Counted from the first letter of the stretch, positions 35,512-45,203 are shown. The stretch is 64,000 nucleotides of DNA from JANQPD01 sp963715655 (GCA_963715655.1 OY970262.1:186001-250000); one strand, 5' to 3'. Numbers and translations: made by a program. The notes: generated from the letters alone by a model not told the origin.

Positions 35512-36954
35512 ATGTTTATTAAACCACACGTATTTATAAGCCTAGCGCTTTTTTTGTACGTGTTGTTTCGCGCTGTTTTTATGGGCATTACGTATGATGA
35601 AGTAATAACGTTAGATAATTTTATTGCCATAAGTCTTACAGACATGGTTTCCTGCAACCCATGCAGTGCAAACAATCACCTGCTAAACTCCATGTTGGTT
35701 AAGCTCTTTTACTTTTGCCTTGGTGAGGGTTTGTTTACCGCTAGGTTGGTAAATGTTGTATTCTTTTTGGTTTATGGCTTTTACAGCATTAAATGGTCAG
35801 TTACTTTCCACTCATTATCTGTGCAATTACTCGTTTTGTTAGCGCTACTTTTAAACCCATTTTTGTTAGACTTCTTTTCGTTGGCTCGAGGTTACGGTGT
35901 TTGTTTAGCCTTGCTTTTAGGGGCTGCCTATCACCTTAAAGTATTTTGGGAAAACCTTGCTTACAAGCAGCTTATTTTTTGCTTACTGTTTTCCACTTTA
36001 AGTGCTTATGCTAATTTTTCTAGTATTCATTTCACCGCTTTGGCTTTTGGCTTATCTGCTTTTGCAATTGTAAGCAAGCCATGTAAAAACAGAGCTTTAC
36101 AATTAGGTATTTGGGCGTTTTTATTAGCCACTTGTGTAGCACTGTTGTATTTACCCATTAGCAAATTATTGGAGCAGGGCCGCTTGTTTTATGGTGGGGA
36201 AGCCGGAATTATAAACGACACATTTTTGTCTTTAGCAGCCTATTGGCAGGGCACTCCATTTAGTCAAAATTTGGCTTGGCCGCTTTTGTGGTTTTGTTTT
36301 ATTAGTTACTTCATTCTTTTTGTGATATTCTTTTGGCACCTAGCAAGTGGTGCCAATGCATTTAAAATCAATGTGGTAGCACATGTCGCCTTTTTAGGCT
36401 GTGTTTTTTCCATTCTTGCACAGCAGTATATTTTAGATACCCGTTGGTTAATAGATCGCACAGCGCTTTTTTTATATCCACTTTTCATCCTTTCGTGGTG
36501 CACACTTTTTAATGCCGTATTAAACCAAAAAACACATCTACGTAAGTATGTAGCATACACCTTAGCGGGAGGTGTTTTTCTCAACTTTGCACTAAACGCT
36601 AATTTTTATAAAACGCTAGAATGGCAGCAAGATGCGCAAAGTGAAGCAGTAGTAGCATATCTGCAAAAGCACGCTAAAAAGGGAGGGGAAATAAATTTGG
36701 ATTGCTCGTGGCCTATTGAAAGTTCGCTGCCCTTTTATACCTACCATGCCAAGTATGACAAAGTAAATTACGTTGGGCTTGCTTATCATCGCGATAGTGT
36801 AAAGGTAGTAGCCACGCACTACTTATTTTACAACCAACCAATAAAAAATGTTAGGTATTATCCGGAGACCGTACAACCAAAACTTGCGCTTGCCGATACC
36901 GTTTTAAGTTTTCCCGAGGACAAACTGTATTTGCTAAAATTGGCAAAGCAGTAG
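35512..36954 (+). CDS. Multi-pass membrane protein, GT-C glycosyltransferase-like
   Basis: 480 residues with about ten or eleven membrane segments. The first periplasmic loop contains MGITYDEVITLDNFIAISL, the acidic D/E pair found in GT-C fold (PMT/ArnT-like) transferases, followed by NNHLLNSMLVKLF as in that fold (the H of the loop). A soluble C-terminal end follows (DAQSEAVVAYLQKHAKKGGEINL...). These enzymes use lipid-linked sugars; donor and acceptor are unknown here. No operon partner on either side; a MITE inserts downstream. Confidence 0.7.
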   Translation: MFIKPHVFISLALFLYVLFRAVFMGITYDEVITLDNFIAISLTDMVSCNPCSANNHLLNSMLVKLFYFCLGEGLFTARLVNVVFFLVYGFYSIKWSVTFHSLSVQLLVLLALLLNPFLLDFFSLARGYGVCLALLLGAAYHLKVFWENLAYKQLIFCLLFSTLSAYANFSSIHFTALAFGLSAFAIVSKPCKNRALQLGIWAFLLATCVALLYLPISKLLEQGRLFYGGEAGIINDTFLSLAAYWQGTPFSQNLAWPLLWFCFISYFILFVIFFWHLASGANAFKINVVAHVAFLGCVFSILAQQYILDTRWLIDRTALFLYPLFILSWCTLFNAVLNQKTHLRKYVAYTLAGGVFLNFALNANFYKTLEWQQDAQSEAVVAYLQKHAKKGGEINLDCSWPIESSLPFYTYHAKYDKVNYVGLAYHRDSVKVVATHYLFYNQPIKNVRYYPETVQPKLALADTVLSFPEDKLYLLKLAKQ

Positions 36955-37004
36955 TTTGTTGGTTTTGAAGAGAGGGAGTTTTGATTGGTAAGGTTTATTT
37001 ACAA

Positions 37005-37198
37005 CCTGAGTTCGATTAATATTAAAATAAATCAATCTGATAGCTAGTGGTTTAATAGTTTTAAAAGAGCAACCTAGCCCCCCAACCCCCGAAGGGGTAG
37101 TAGCGACACATGCAGCTAAACTCCCCCGCCTTGGCGGGCTTGGAGGGCTTTAAGAAGTTTAGATGCTCACATTTAGTTATATAAAAATCGAACTCAGG
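37005..37198 (+). mobile_element. MITE, 194 bp, with 7-bp target duplication
   Basis: The ends are CCTGAGTTCGAT and its exact complement ATCGAACTCAGG. The flanks are identical 7-mers TTTACAA (36998-37004 and 37199-37205). The middle holds G/C clusters that can fold (CCCCCGAAGGGG). It carries no open frame. Copies are at 51479-51668 (opposite orientation) and, decayed, at 14719-14869. The rest of 36955-37461 shows no gene. Confidence 0.9.
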
Positions 37199-37461
37199 TT
37201 TACAATTAAAAATACCTTCAAGCCTGCGTGTAATATGCTTGATTGTGTAAAAGCGATTGGTGTGGTATAAACGTAATTGTAAATACTTGCCTAATTGTGA
37301 GTTTTAGGATATTAAGCAGTGGATAAAAAAAATAGCGTCAATACCTCATGATTGTATCAACTTCATTTCTTAAATGATTTAAAACCTCTATAAAGGTCTA
37401 GGGGAATGCTCTTTATTTTATTGATTTATAAAGTATTACACCTAAGTTAAAGAACATACTC

Positions 37462-38139
37462 CTATCGCTCAAGCTTCATTTGCAGATGAGGTATAGTAAA
37501 AGATGTGTCCTCAAGCTCAACAAAACAGCTAAACTTCATAGTTACCGTTGTATCCACGCTAGCATTTAAGATTAATAGCGCATTTAAATAATATTGTGGA
37601 GTGTTTAGGAAACTAGGGATGTCAGTAGGCTCTATTTTATTAACTGCACGATTATTAGCTAAACCACCAATTAAAAACAGATCATTGATAGCTTCGCCAA
37701 CCGCAAAAACAGGGAAGTCTTCATTATAATAGAAAGATTGTTCTGCCTTTAAAATCAATTTTTTTATTGGCGAGTTAAATTGTGGTGTAGAAGGTGAGCA
37801 GGCATACAGGGTGTTAGTTAAATTGAAGTTGAATAAACTTGACACCCGCTCTGATGCGTACGAACCAAAAAGAAATAAAACTACATCACTTTCAGCGTAA
37901 AATTCGTTGGTGTCTATATTGTTAACAGGAAAGCTTAGATGATCGAAGGAAGATTGGTTTAAGTAATTAATATTTGATGCAATAACTTCTGCGTTGTATT
38001 GCTGCACATAATTTCTATAAACAGGTTTTGAGGAAGAAGTGTCACAGCCTCCGCAAGAGGTTTCAACACATCTTTCGCAAGAAAAAGGAATAAGACCGAG
38101 AAAAAAAGCTATCAGAAAAAATCGAAGAGTTGCTTTCAT
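37462..38139 (-). CDS. Cysteine-rich N-terminal lipoprotein of unknown function
   Basis: 225 residues from the ATG at 38137-38139 (MKATLRFFLIAFFLGLIPFSC), giving a lipobox ending in PFSC. The mature N terminus has a cysteine cluster CERCVETSCGGC, then a strand-rich region with no recognised family. A four-codon longer start at 38151 is less likely. No close partner genes. Function unknown. Confidence 0.65.
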   Translation of the reverse strand: MKATLRFFLIAFFLGLIPFSCERCVETSCGGCDTSSSKPVYRNYVQQYNAEVIASNINYLNQSSFDHLSFPVNNIDTNEFYAESDVVLFLFGSYASERVSSLFNFNLTNTLYACSPSTPQFNSPIKKLILKAEQSFYYNEDFPVFAVGEAINDLFLIGGLANNRAVNKIEPTDIPSFLNTPQYYLNALLILNASVDTTVTMKFSCFVELEDTSFTIPHLQMKLER

Positions 38140-38398
38140 AGCGTTAAGCATTTACCGCAAATATAAAAGGATTGCGGCCTTAGATTAAGACCTTTATTAT
38201 AATATGTTGAATAGTAAAGGGTTTCATCATTAGAATAAAATAACGCATGATGTATAAAAAAGGAAATGCTCCATATTTTTGGGGTTTTACAACATGGGAA
38301 AAGGCTATTCTTTTTAGCCCGCTTTTGTATGCAATATTTTTGGTGCGCCCATTACGGGATACTAAGGAATAGGCAGTAACCCTTAACCCCTTTTTCCC

Positions 38399-40600
38399 TC
38401 AATAACAATCCATTTTTATCCTTCCTCTTTTTTGGTAATAGCTTAAGGGTTTTTCATTCTGCTTTTCGCAAATAATCTGTAAAACTTCGGTTACGCCCTG
38501 CTGCATAGCTACTGAACCACAAATCATTATAAATCCTTTTGCTTGTAAAATGCGTGCTACATTTTTAGCATCGCGCACTAAAGCATCTTGTACATAGGTT
38601 TTGGGTTGGTTGGCTTGGCGCGAAAAGGCCGGTGTAAAAGAAGTTAAGGTTTTTGTGTGTAAAGCTTTTTCAATCTGTTTTCTGTACAAGTCAAAAGCGG
38701 CTTCATTTTGCCCGCCCCAATACAAATGGGTTTCAGTTTTTTTATGGTTGTGTTCTAGCATTCCTAAAAAAGGAGCAATGCCCGTTCCTGAGCAAATAAG
38801 CAACACCGGTTTGTTGGTTTTAGGAAAGTAAAAATGCTTGTTTGGCACGCGGCTACCTTCCAATAAATCACCCACGTGTAGTTTGCTAAGGGCATTAGAA
38901 CATACGCCTTGGCTATGGTGCTTTACGCTGATAAACAGAGTTTTATTTTTTAATACAGCCGTAGAATACAGCCTTTCGTGTGCATCACCTTGAGGGTAAA
39001 TGGCCAGTAAATCACCCGAAGTAAAAGCCTTGTTTTTAGCAGAAGTTAGCGTAAGCGTAAAAGTTTCTTCGTGGGTTTGTTTGGTTTTCACTTCAAAAAA
39101 ATTGCTTCTGTGCTTGTTAATAGGTAAGTTACTTTTCGCAGAAACAGCTAGGTTGAGGTGTACCGCAGTTCCCCAAGTTTTTAGCCAATGTCTAAAGGTT
39201 TCCCATGAGCGATTATTTACCGTTTGCACGTTAAGTAAGCGCGTAGCGTTGGGTGTTTTTTCAAGCCAAGCATCTACATTAAAAGCGTATTTGCAAAATT
39301 CAGGATAGGCCAGTGAACCAAACCCAACCACCGAAAAGGTAAACGGCTGATAGGGTGGTGATTGCTTTAACTTTTGTTGAAATTTTTTAGCGTTGGTGGG
39401 CGGAGCGCCTAATCCGTAAGTGGCGGTAAGCACCACCAAATGTTTCATGTTTGGATAATGCTGAAACGCATTGAGCTGAGCAACAAATACTTTTACACCT
39501 TGTGCAATTAATTGCTGCTGTAAAATACAAGCAAAAGCAAACGTGCTACCCGTTTCTGAACCTACTAAAAGGATATGCGTGCTTTCTTTTTTGCTAAAAC
39601 GGTTTTTAATTTTTGATGTTTTCCTTTTTAGCGTCATGGAAATACCGGAATACATAAAAAAGAAAACGCTAAAACACGCAAGCGCTAATATTGCCGACCA
39701 TACATAACTGCCGCTACCGGTATGCAGCGCCAAACTCCAGCGGGTGGCTACCTCCACAAATGGATAGGATAAAGCGCTGAGCGTTTCTCCGGTATATTGG
39801 TTAATCAACAGTTCTTTTTCGTGTAAACTCAGGGTATAATAATCGGCAGGATCATCAGAAAATGGAAATTCTAAACCGCGTGCTTCCCGCAAAGGGGTAT
39901 TTGCAAAAACAGGCATATTGGCCAACGTGCGCTTCGGCTCAGCAGTAACAGTTTCAAAATTTACGCTATGCGAAAGCGAAACGGACGGAATAATTTCAAA
40001 GCGTAACAAAGAAAGATAAACGCCCGTAAGCGTAATAATAAGCAAAGGAATTAGCGCCAAGCGCCCTAAATACACGTGACCATATTGAAGAAAGTTTTCC
40101 CTAATAATTTTATTAAAAAAGTGTTGAATGCCCTGCTGCCGCTTAATAATAAGTATGCAACCGGTAGCAGCAATTAAAAACAGCAGAAAGGAATTTAAGC
40201 CTACAAAAAATCGTCCCCAACTTTTTAAAAATAAGGAACGGTGGAGGTTGGTAGCAAAGTTTATGAGCGCAGGCTTTTCCTGTAAAGTCCCCATTTTTTT
40301 ACCCGTTTCCGGATGTACATACAATTCTTGTACATCACCGTTTTTAGTGATTATGGAGGCTAGTACAAAACCGTTTGCATCTACTTTAAAATTTAGTATT
40401 TCGCTGTAGCGAGACTGTAACGCTTCAATAGTTTGTGCAATATTTTGCTTGGGGAAATCATGTGCTGAAGGATGTTTCTCGAGCTTATCGGCAATGGGGT
40501 CAAAGGCCAAAATAATTCCCGTAAGGGATAAAATGAGCACAAAAACCAAAGAGGATAATGCCAATGCTAAATGACTATAACGCCAAACGGAAATAATCAT
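38399..40600 (-). CDS. PepSY transmembrane - flavodoxin - ferredoxin-reductase fusion (sulfite reductase flavoprotein-like)
   Basis: 733 residues. The N-terminal half is a PepSY_TM protein with four membrane segments (about 9-31, 125-150, 170-195, 275-300) and periplasmic PepSY parts. Then follow a flavodoxin-like FMN domain (HILLVGSETGSTFAFAC), an FAD domain (ERLYSTAVLKN; VKHHSQGVCSNALSKL) and an NADPH domain (LLICSGTGIAPFLGMLEH), ending in the aromatic KMDCY. It should pass electrons from NADPH across the inner membrane, a role known in iron or siderophore reduction. It is the last of three leftward genes (ankyrin, DUF2271, this) opposite the haem-uptake genes, so reduction of imported iron or haem is inferred. 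Confidence 0.87.
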   Translation of the reverse strand: MIISVWRYSHLALALSSLVFVLILSLTGIILAFDPIADKLEKHPSAHDFPKQNIAQTIEALQSRYSEILNFKVDANGFVLASIITKNGDVQELYVHPETGKKMGTLQEKPALINFATNLHRSLFLKSWGRFFVGLNSFLLFLIAATGCILIIKRQQGIQHFFNKIIRENFLQYGHVYLGRLALIPLLIITLTGVYLSLLRFEIIPSVSLSHSVNFETVTAEPKRTLANMPVFANTPLREARGLEFPFSDDPADYYTLSLHEKELLINQYTGETLSALSYPFVEVATRWSLALHTGSGSYVWSAILALACFSVFFFMYSGISMTLKRKTSKIKNRFSKKESTHILLVGSETGSTFAFACILQQQLIAQGVKVFVAQLNAFQHYPNMKHLVVLTATYGLGAPPTNAKKFQQKLKQSPPYQPFTFSVVGFGSLAYPEFCKYAFNVDAWLEKTPNATRLLNVQTVNNRSWETFRHWLKTWGTAVHLNLAVSAKSNLPINKHRSNFFEVKTKQTHEETFTLTLTSAKNKAFTSGDLLAIYPQGDAHERLYSTAVLKNKTLFISVKHHSQGVCSNALSKLHVGDLLEGSRVPNKHFYFPKTNKPVLLICSGTGIAPFLGMLEHNHKKTETHLYWGGQNEAAFDLYRKQIEKALHTKTLTSFTPAFSRQANQPKTYVQDALVRDAKNVARILQAKGFIMICGSVAMQQGVTEVLQIICEKQNEKPLSYYQKRGRIKMDCY

Positions 40601-40612
40601 ACGGAAGTAAAA

Positions 40613-41101
40613 TTAATTAGGCATAATGCGCACATAGCGTATATAGCCACTGCCCTTTATACTTTCTTTAGGCAGGTTAGATGTTAAAGGAACTTCCAAA
40701 TCAGCGGGGTAATATTTTTGATCTTCTACCGAGGTTTCAAACCTGATTGTATAGCCAGCATCAATTTTACTTTTTGCTATTTCAAACGCTATTACTTTCC
40801 GCTCGCCACCGCTTACGGTGGCCCCGGTAATACCATCTACATTACGTTTTTTCTTGCCGAAATAACTCCACCATTCATCAATTTCGTGGTACCACTCATC
40901 ATCTTCGCCCAATATAAAAAGGGTCTCGGCATATTTGCCTTGCGGGTTTAGTAAAGAGGTGATTACATAAGCACCTTCACCCGTGTAGTTTTTTACTTGC
41001 ACCAAACATTTGTAGCGTACTTTTTCTTCAGCGGGTGCAAAGGCGGCCAAACCCAAGCCTAAAAATAAAGCGCATAGCGTAATTTTTATGGTCACTTTCA
41101 T
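40613..41101 (-). CDS. DUF2271 family periplasmic protein
   Basis: 162 residues with a signal peptide (MKVTIKITLCALFLGLGLAAFA). The body matches DUF2271: VRYKCLVQVKNYTGEGAYVITSLLNPQGKYAETLFILGEDDEWYHEIDEWW and GITGATVSGGERKVIAFEI. The family often accompanies PepSY-type reductases. It lies 12 bases before the PepSY fusion gene and 1 base after the ankyrin gene stop, clearly one operon. Function unknown; a periplasmic partner of the reductase is inferred. Confidence 0.82.
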   Translation of the reverse strand: MKVTIKITLCALFLGLGLAAFAPAEEKVRYKCLVQVKNYTGEGAYVITSLLNPQGKYAETLFILGEDDEWYHEIDEWWSYFGKKKRNVDGITGATVSGGERKVIAFEIAKSKIDAGYTIRFETSVEDQKYYPADLEVPLTSNLPKESIKGSGYIRYVRIMPN

Positions 41102-41102
41102 G

Positions 41103-42623
41103 TCAAATTTTTAAAAAGTTAAAGTCCACGTTGTTCTTTTGAAGTTGCTCATTTTCTAATGCCAATTGATACGCACTTTCGTTAAAATTAGTGGGAATGC
41201 TTACATCAGCATCTAGTGATACCAAGTAGCGTAACACTTTTACATTGGTGGCTTTCATAGCCGCAAAGTGAAGAGGCGTAAGTCCTTCCTTGTTTTGCGC
41301 ATTTATATTTAAACCAAGTTCATGCGCTTTTTGCAATAAGGCAAGTTCATTTTGCTGAGCCGCAAAATGGAAAAAAGTGTTTCCGTTCGCTTGCGTTTCT
41401 GTTAGGTTTAACCCCGCATTTTGCAGCACACCCAGTTTATCTTCAAAAACTTGTAGTTTGCTAGAAGTATAGCTTTCTGCTATATAATAAACCAAGCTAT
41501 TGCCCTCGGTATCTTTGGCCGCCACATTTGCACCTTGCTGTAATAAAAAACTAACCACCGCAGCGCTGTTTTGGCGCACAGCATTGCTAAGTGCTGTTTC
41601 CCCCTTTTTATTTGCTGCGTTTATATCCGTGGTTTTTGAAGCCAGCAGGCGCACGGTTTCCAACGTGTTATTTTTGGCAGCCAGCATTAAAGCATTATTG
41701 CCCTCGGCAGTTAACTGATTTACGTTTACACCCTTGGCCAGCAGATATTCAAAAACCGTAAAATCTTCGCCATCTTTAGCATAAACGGTTAAAGGTGTTT
41801 CGCCATTTTTGGCCGTTATAGTTGCCGAAATCCCTTTTCTTTCTAAATAGTCAAAAAGCTCAAAAGTGTTGCTGTGCCTGCGCATCCCTTCAGCAGCAGC
41901 AAACATGGCGTTTTCACCCTGTTTATTTACATTTTTATTATCAACACCTTTTTGGCTCAGCCACTCCAGCATGTCAATAGTGCCACCTTTGGCCGCGTAG
42001 TAAAAAGCGTTGTTACCATCAGTATCTACGTCACTAAGCGTTAGGCCATTCTCTTGAAAATAGCCAATTAGTTCAGGACTTTTTAAATGCGGCATCAGCA
42101 ACAGCAAGGTATTTGCTCCGGCTCTGTTTTTCTCTAGTTTTAGGTTGGCTCCATTGGCCAATAAATACGCGTATAATTTTGGGTTTTGCACTCCGGTAGA
42201 AGCCGCAAATGTCATTACCCTATAACCATGGTCATCCGTAAGGTTAGTAGCGGCACCCATGGCAATCAAATATTCCATAAACGGTAAATTGTTTTTATAA
42301 GCAGCCCAAAAAAGGTAGGTTCTACCATCATGCGTACGCTTATTTACACCGTTTCCTGCCTGCTTTTGCAGATGTATAAGCACATTTAAATCAGCATTTT
42401 CTAATAAAGCATACACCAGCGGGTCAAAGGCATTACTGTTTAATTCAGCCGGATTATTACCAAGGTTAATTTGGTTTTCTACCGCTTGTAAAGCGGGCTT
42501 TTGTTTCCAAAAATCACGCTGTAACAAGGCATTTTCTTGCGCAACTATATTCAAGGATATTAACCCTAAAACACCACAAAAAAATATCTGCCTGAGCGTG
42601 TAACTTGGTGTAGAAAATTTCAT
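41103..42623 (-). CDS. Exported ankyrin-repeat protein
   Basis: 506 residues. A signal peptide (IFFCGVLGLISLNIVAQ) is followed by about twelve ankyrin repeats, for example GRTYLFWAAYKNNLPFMEYLIAMGAA and GLTPLHFAAMKATNVKVLRYLVSLDADVS. Ankyrin repeats bind partner proteins, and periplasmic ones are often found beside oxidative-stress or iron genes. First gene of the leftward three-gene operon. Promoter elements and an iron-response-like motif lie directly before its ATG (42655-42685 and 42629-42645). Confidence 0.88.
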   Translation of the reverse strand: MKFSTPSYTLRQIFFCGVLGLISLNIVAQENALLQRDFWKQKPALQAVENQINLGNNPAELNSNAFDPLVYALLENADLNVLIHLQKQAGNGVNKRTHDGRTYLFWAAYKNNLPFMEYLIAMGAATNLTDDHGYRVMTFAASTGVQNPKLYAYLLANGANLKLEKNRAGANTLLLLMPHLKSPELIGYFQENGLTLSDVDTDGNNAFYYAAKGGTIDMLEWLSQKGVDNKNVNKQGENAMFAAAEGMRRHSNTFELFDYLERKGISATITAKNGETPLTVYAKDGEDFTVFEYLLAKGVNVNQLTAEGNNALMLAAKNNTLETVRLLASKTTDINAANKKGETALSNAVRQNSAAVVSFLLQQGANVAAKDTEGNSLVYYIAESYTSSKLQVFEDKLGVLQNAGLNLTETQANGNTFFHFAAQQNELALLQKAHELGLNINAQNKEGLTPLHFAAMKATNVKVLRYLVSLDADVSIPTNFNESAYQLALENEQLQKNNVDFNFLKI

Positions 42624-42628
42624 TAATC

Positions 42629-42645
42629 TTATTTAGACTTGTTAA
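42629..42645 (-). promoter_or_regulatory. Motif before the ankyrin operon, inverted copy of the one at 42922
   Basis: TTATTTAGACTTGTTAA on the plus strand, five bases before the ankyrin ATG. It is the exact reverse complement of 42922-42938 and differs at 2 of 17 bases from the motif before the FTR1 gene. Reads outward from each divergent gene in the same sense. An iron-response operator is inferred. Confidence 0.6.
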
Positions 42646-42654
42646 AAACAACGG

Positions 42655-42685
42655 CAAATGTATAGTCCATTTACGGGCGTTACAA
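42655..42685 (-). promoter_or_regulatory. Promoter for the ankyrin-DUF2271-reductase operon
   Basis: On the minus strand TACATTTG (42655-42662) fits the -7 consensus TAnnTTTG, with TTG at the -33 position (complement of 42683-42685) 20 bases upstream. The 17-bp motif lies directly downstream, near the expected transcription start. Confidence 0.6.
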
Positions 42686-42854
42686 GTAATTTGTGAAGGG
42701 AATTTTAAAATTGATGTTTGGCGTAAGCTGCCACAGTTTTAATGTGCTTTTAAACACACTCAAACTAATAATTTAGATTATCAAAATGTTAAGCATTACT
42801 AAAAAATAAAAGTAAAAACTACTGTAACTAAATGACTTTTAGATGAATAAAATT

Positions 42855-42877
42855 TTATCTTAATTTAATCTAAATAA
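42855..42877. promoter_or_regulatory. Additional half-motif next to the DUF6607 promoter
   Basis: The stretch ends in TTAATCTAAATAA, sharing TCTAAATAA with the 17-bp motif downstream, and borders the -33 element. A second binding site is possible; the match is partial. Confidence 0.35.
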
Positions 42878-42879
42878 CC

Positions 42880-42910
42880 TTTGTTAGGAAAAGAGCGCAT
42901 ATTACTTTTG
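42880..42910 (+). promoter_or_regulatory. Promoter for the DUF6607-HmuY-receptor operon
   Basis: TTTG at 42880-42883 and TACTTTTG at 42903-42910 are 19 bases apart, a good Bacteroidota -33/-7 pair. The 17-bp motif starts 12 bases after the -7 element, where a repressor would block initiation. Confidence 0.65.
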
Positions 42911-42921
42911 CCTCACTATTC

Positions 42922-42938
42922 TTAACAAGTCTAAATAA
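42922..42938 (+). promoter_or_regulatory. Motif before the DUF6607 gene
   Basis: TTAACAAGTCTAAATAA, eight bases before the ATG at 42947; the exact inverted copy of 42629-42645. Candidate iron- or haem-responsive operator (inferred). Confidence 0.6.
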
Positions 42939-42946
42939 ACAACGCA

Positions 42947-43888
42947 ATGGTTAAATATTTTACGCTTACCGCTTTGCTTTTAACCGGCTTTTTACCTAAA
43001 GGTGATAGCGCAAAAATTAAGCAGGAAAAATCTACAATTAAAGAAATGTGTGGCTGCTACAAAGTAGATTTTGAGTATGCCGAAACGTTTTCTGAAGTTA
43101 AAAACTATGATTACAGAGATCGCTATGAAGCGCATGGTTTGGAGTGGATTTTTGCTGATGAAGAAAGTGCTGATAAGGTGGTTATTCAGCATTTATTAAT
43201 TGTAAGTGATAGCATGATTATAAAGCATTGGCGTGAAGACTGGATGTATGAAAATAAAAGTTTGCTTGAATATCAAAGAAATTTAGAATGGCGCAAACGA
43301 GAAATTACCGAAAAAGAAGCTGCCGGCACTTGGACGCAAAAAGTGTATCAAGTAGATGATAGTCCGCGCTACCAAGGCAATGCCACTTGGGTAAATGTAG
43401 ATGGTAAAAAGTATTGGGAATCTAGAACAGCGGCTCCTTTGCCACGCAGAGAATACACCAAGCGTAGCGATTACAACGTGATGATGCGCAACAACAAACA
43501 TAAAATTACAGCTACCGGGCATTTGCATGAATTGGATAATGCAAAAGTGGTACGCACCGAAAATAAAGACAGTGTATTAGTTTGGGAAAAAGGTATGAAC
43601 ACCTACACTAAAGTTGACGATGCTAAATGCCAAGCAGCTAAGGATTGGTGGAAAACCAACCGTGCCTTTTGGGTAGATGTGCGCACCGTTTGGGATAACG
43701 TTATTGCCGAAAACCAATATATAAACCTAAAACCAAAAGTGGATAATCAACCCCTATGGCAACAGCTTTTTGCTTTGGGCGATACCATGGTGGAGCAGAA
43801 AAACTACAACAGCGCGGAAGCCAAAAGGGAAATTAAAAAAACCATTGAGCTTTATTTAAGCACTGAACCATCGGAGTGGGAGGGTTAA
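42947..43888 (+). CDS. DUF6607 family protein
   Basis: 313 residues with an N-terminal hydrophobic signal (KYFTLTALLLTGFL). The body, from MCGCYKVDFEYAETFSEVKNYDYRDRYEAHGLEWIFADEE through QHLLIVSDSMIIKHWREDWMYENKSLLEYQ to a tryptophan-rich end, matches the family numbered DUF6607, which I associate with HmuY and TonB-receptor loci. Function unknown. First gene of the rightward haem-uptake operon, right after the promoter and 17-bp motif; 82 bases to the next gene. Confidence 0.75.
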   Translation: MVKYFTLTALLLTGFLPKGDSAKIKQEKSTIKEMCGCYKVDFEYAETFSEVKNYDYRDRYEAHGLEWIFADEESADKVVIQHLLIVSDSMIIKHWREDWMYENKSLLEYQRNLEWRKREITEKEAAGTWTQKVYQVDDSPRYQGNATWVNVDGKKYWESRTAAPLPRREYTKRSDYNVMMRNNKHKITATGHLHELDNAKVVRTENKDSVLVWEKGMNTYTKVDDAKCQAAKDWWKTNRAFWVDVRTVWDNVIAENQYINLKPKVDNQPLWQQLFALGDTMVEQKNYNSAEAKREIKKTIELYLSTEPSEWEG

Positions 43889-43970
43889 AACCCAAACTCG
43901 AAGCACAAAATAATAAGCACGAAGCACGAAACAATAAAGGACAAAAACCAAACACGACATACACCTCAAT

Positions 43971-45203
43971 ATGAAAAAACTACTCACCACAATAGCTGCT
44001 GCAGCTTTTGCCTTTTCAGGATACGCACAAACGTTTGATACCACGGGTTTGTCCACTTGGAGCAACCGTTACAACTCCTACAAAACTTGGGAGCAAGGAG
44101 CATTTGATGCTGCGCGCGATGCCAATAATCCCGCTGATTTTGGTTGGGGCGAATACGACCAACTTACCCATATTATAGAAGGCGATAGCATTTATATTAT
44201 AAAAACGGTAAACGATACGTATAAAGCTATTGCAATTAACCAATTGATTTCTGGCACTTACACCATTACGTATAGCAATTTAGATGGCAGTAACAGTATC
44301 ACCAAAACGCTTAACAGAAGCGCCTATACTACCAAAAATTTCTTTTTCTATTCTCTTGATAATGATGTTGTAAAAGATTTGGAGCCGGCTACTGATAGTT
44401 GGGATATTACGTTTACTAAGTATTTAACTATTTTTCCTGGTTTTGGAGGCTACGCTGTTTCGGGTGTATTGCACAACAGGGGTGTTCAAATGGCACAAAT
44501 AGAAACCAACCCTGGCACCGCTGCTACGCTAAATGATACGGTTCAATATCCATTTTCTACCAATATTTCTACTGCGGGTTACGATTGGAAAGACTCTTTT
44601 AACGGAATTATATACGATACACTTACCTATTTTGTAAAAAATCAAATGGGCAATATCAACGAGGTGAAATTTACCGAATACGGTGGTTCTACTACCGGTA
44701 AGTTTGGATTTACCGTTAATGGGGTGGCCGATTCTATTTTCCTAGGTGCGGGTAATAAAAATCAAATGTATTACTCTTTGCAAAACAAGAATTTAGTGAG
44801 CACAAATACTGATAACAATTGGGATATTGCACTTTTTGCACAATCTTCTTTTGAAGCAGTTCCGATACGTATAAATGAAGCTAATGGCGCTGAATTATAC
44901 ATTTATCCTAAAGCAACTATTAGCTACTTGGGTGAAGATGAAATACGTAGTTTAACGGTATTAAGCGTGTATCCTAATCCCGCTAAAAGCGAAATTAATA
45001 TTGTAGCAAATGCCAATGCAAGTGGCGCTTATTCCGCTAAGTTGATTGACCAAAGTGGTAAAACTTTACTACTAAATGAGGGTAATTTAACCAACGGTTT
45101 TTCTGAAGTAAATATTCCGCTAACCAACTTACCGGCAGGAATTTACATTTTACAATTCAATCAAGATAATACTACTGCCACCACGCGTATAGTGGTGCAA
45201 TAA
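43971..45203 (+). CDS. HmuY-like protein with T9SS sorting domain
   Basis: 410 residues. Signal peptide (MKKLLTTIAAAAFAFSGYAQ), a HmuY-like body up to about 320, and a C-terminal type A T9SS sorting domain (LSVYPNPAKSEINIVAN...GIYILQFNQDNTTATTRIVVQ). The body shares a line of residues with the HmuY lipoprotein at 47604: NLDGSN, SLxxxxxxxLEP, WDITFTKY and YxVSGVL. HmuY proteins bind haem; the sorting domain predicts export through the type IX system to the cell surface or medium. Second gene of the operon, so a secreted haem-binding protein feeding the receptor is inferred. Confidence 0.75.
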   Translation: MKKLLTTIAAAAFAFSGYAQTFDTTGLSTWSNRYNSYKTWEQGAFDAARDANNPADFGWGEYDQLTHIIEGDSIYIIKTVNDTYKAIAINQLISGTYTITYSNLDGSNSITKTLNRSAYTTKNFFFYSLDNDVVKDLEPATDSWDITFTKYLTIFPGFGGYAVSGVLHNRGVQMAQIETNPGTAATLNDTVQYPFSTNISTAGYDWKDSFNGIIYDTLTYFVKNQMGNINEVKFTEYGGSTTGKFGFTVNGVADSIFLGAGNKNQMYYSLQNKNLVSTNTDNNWDIALFAQSSFEAVPIRINEANGAELYIYPKATISYLGEDEIRSLTVLSVYPNPAKSEINIVANANASGAYSAKLIDQSGKTLLLNEGNLTNGFSEVNIPLTNLPAGIYILQFNQDNTTATTRIVVQ

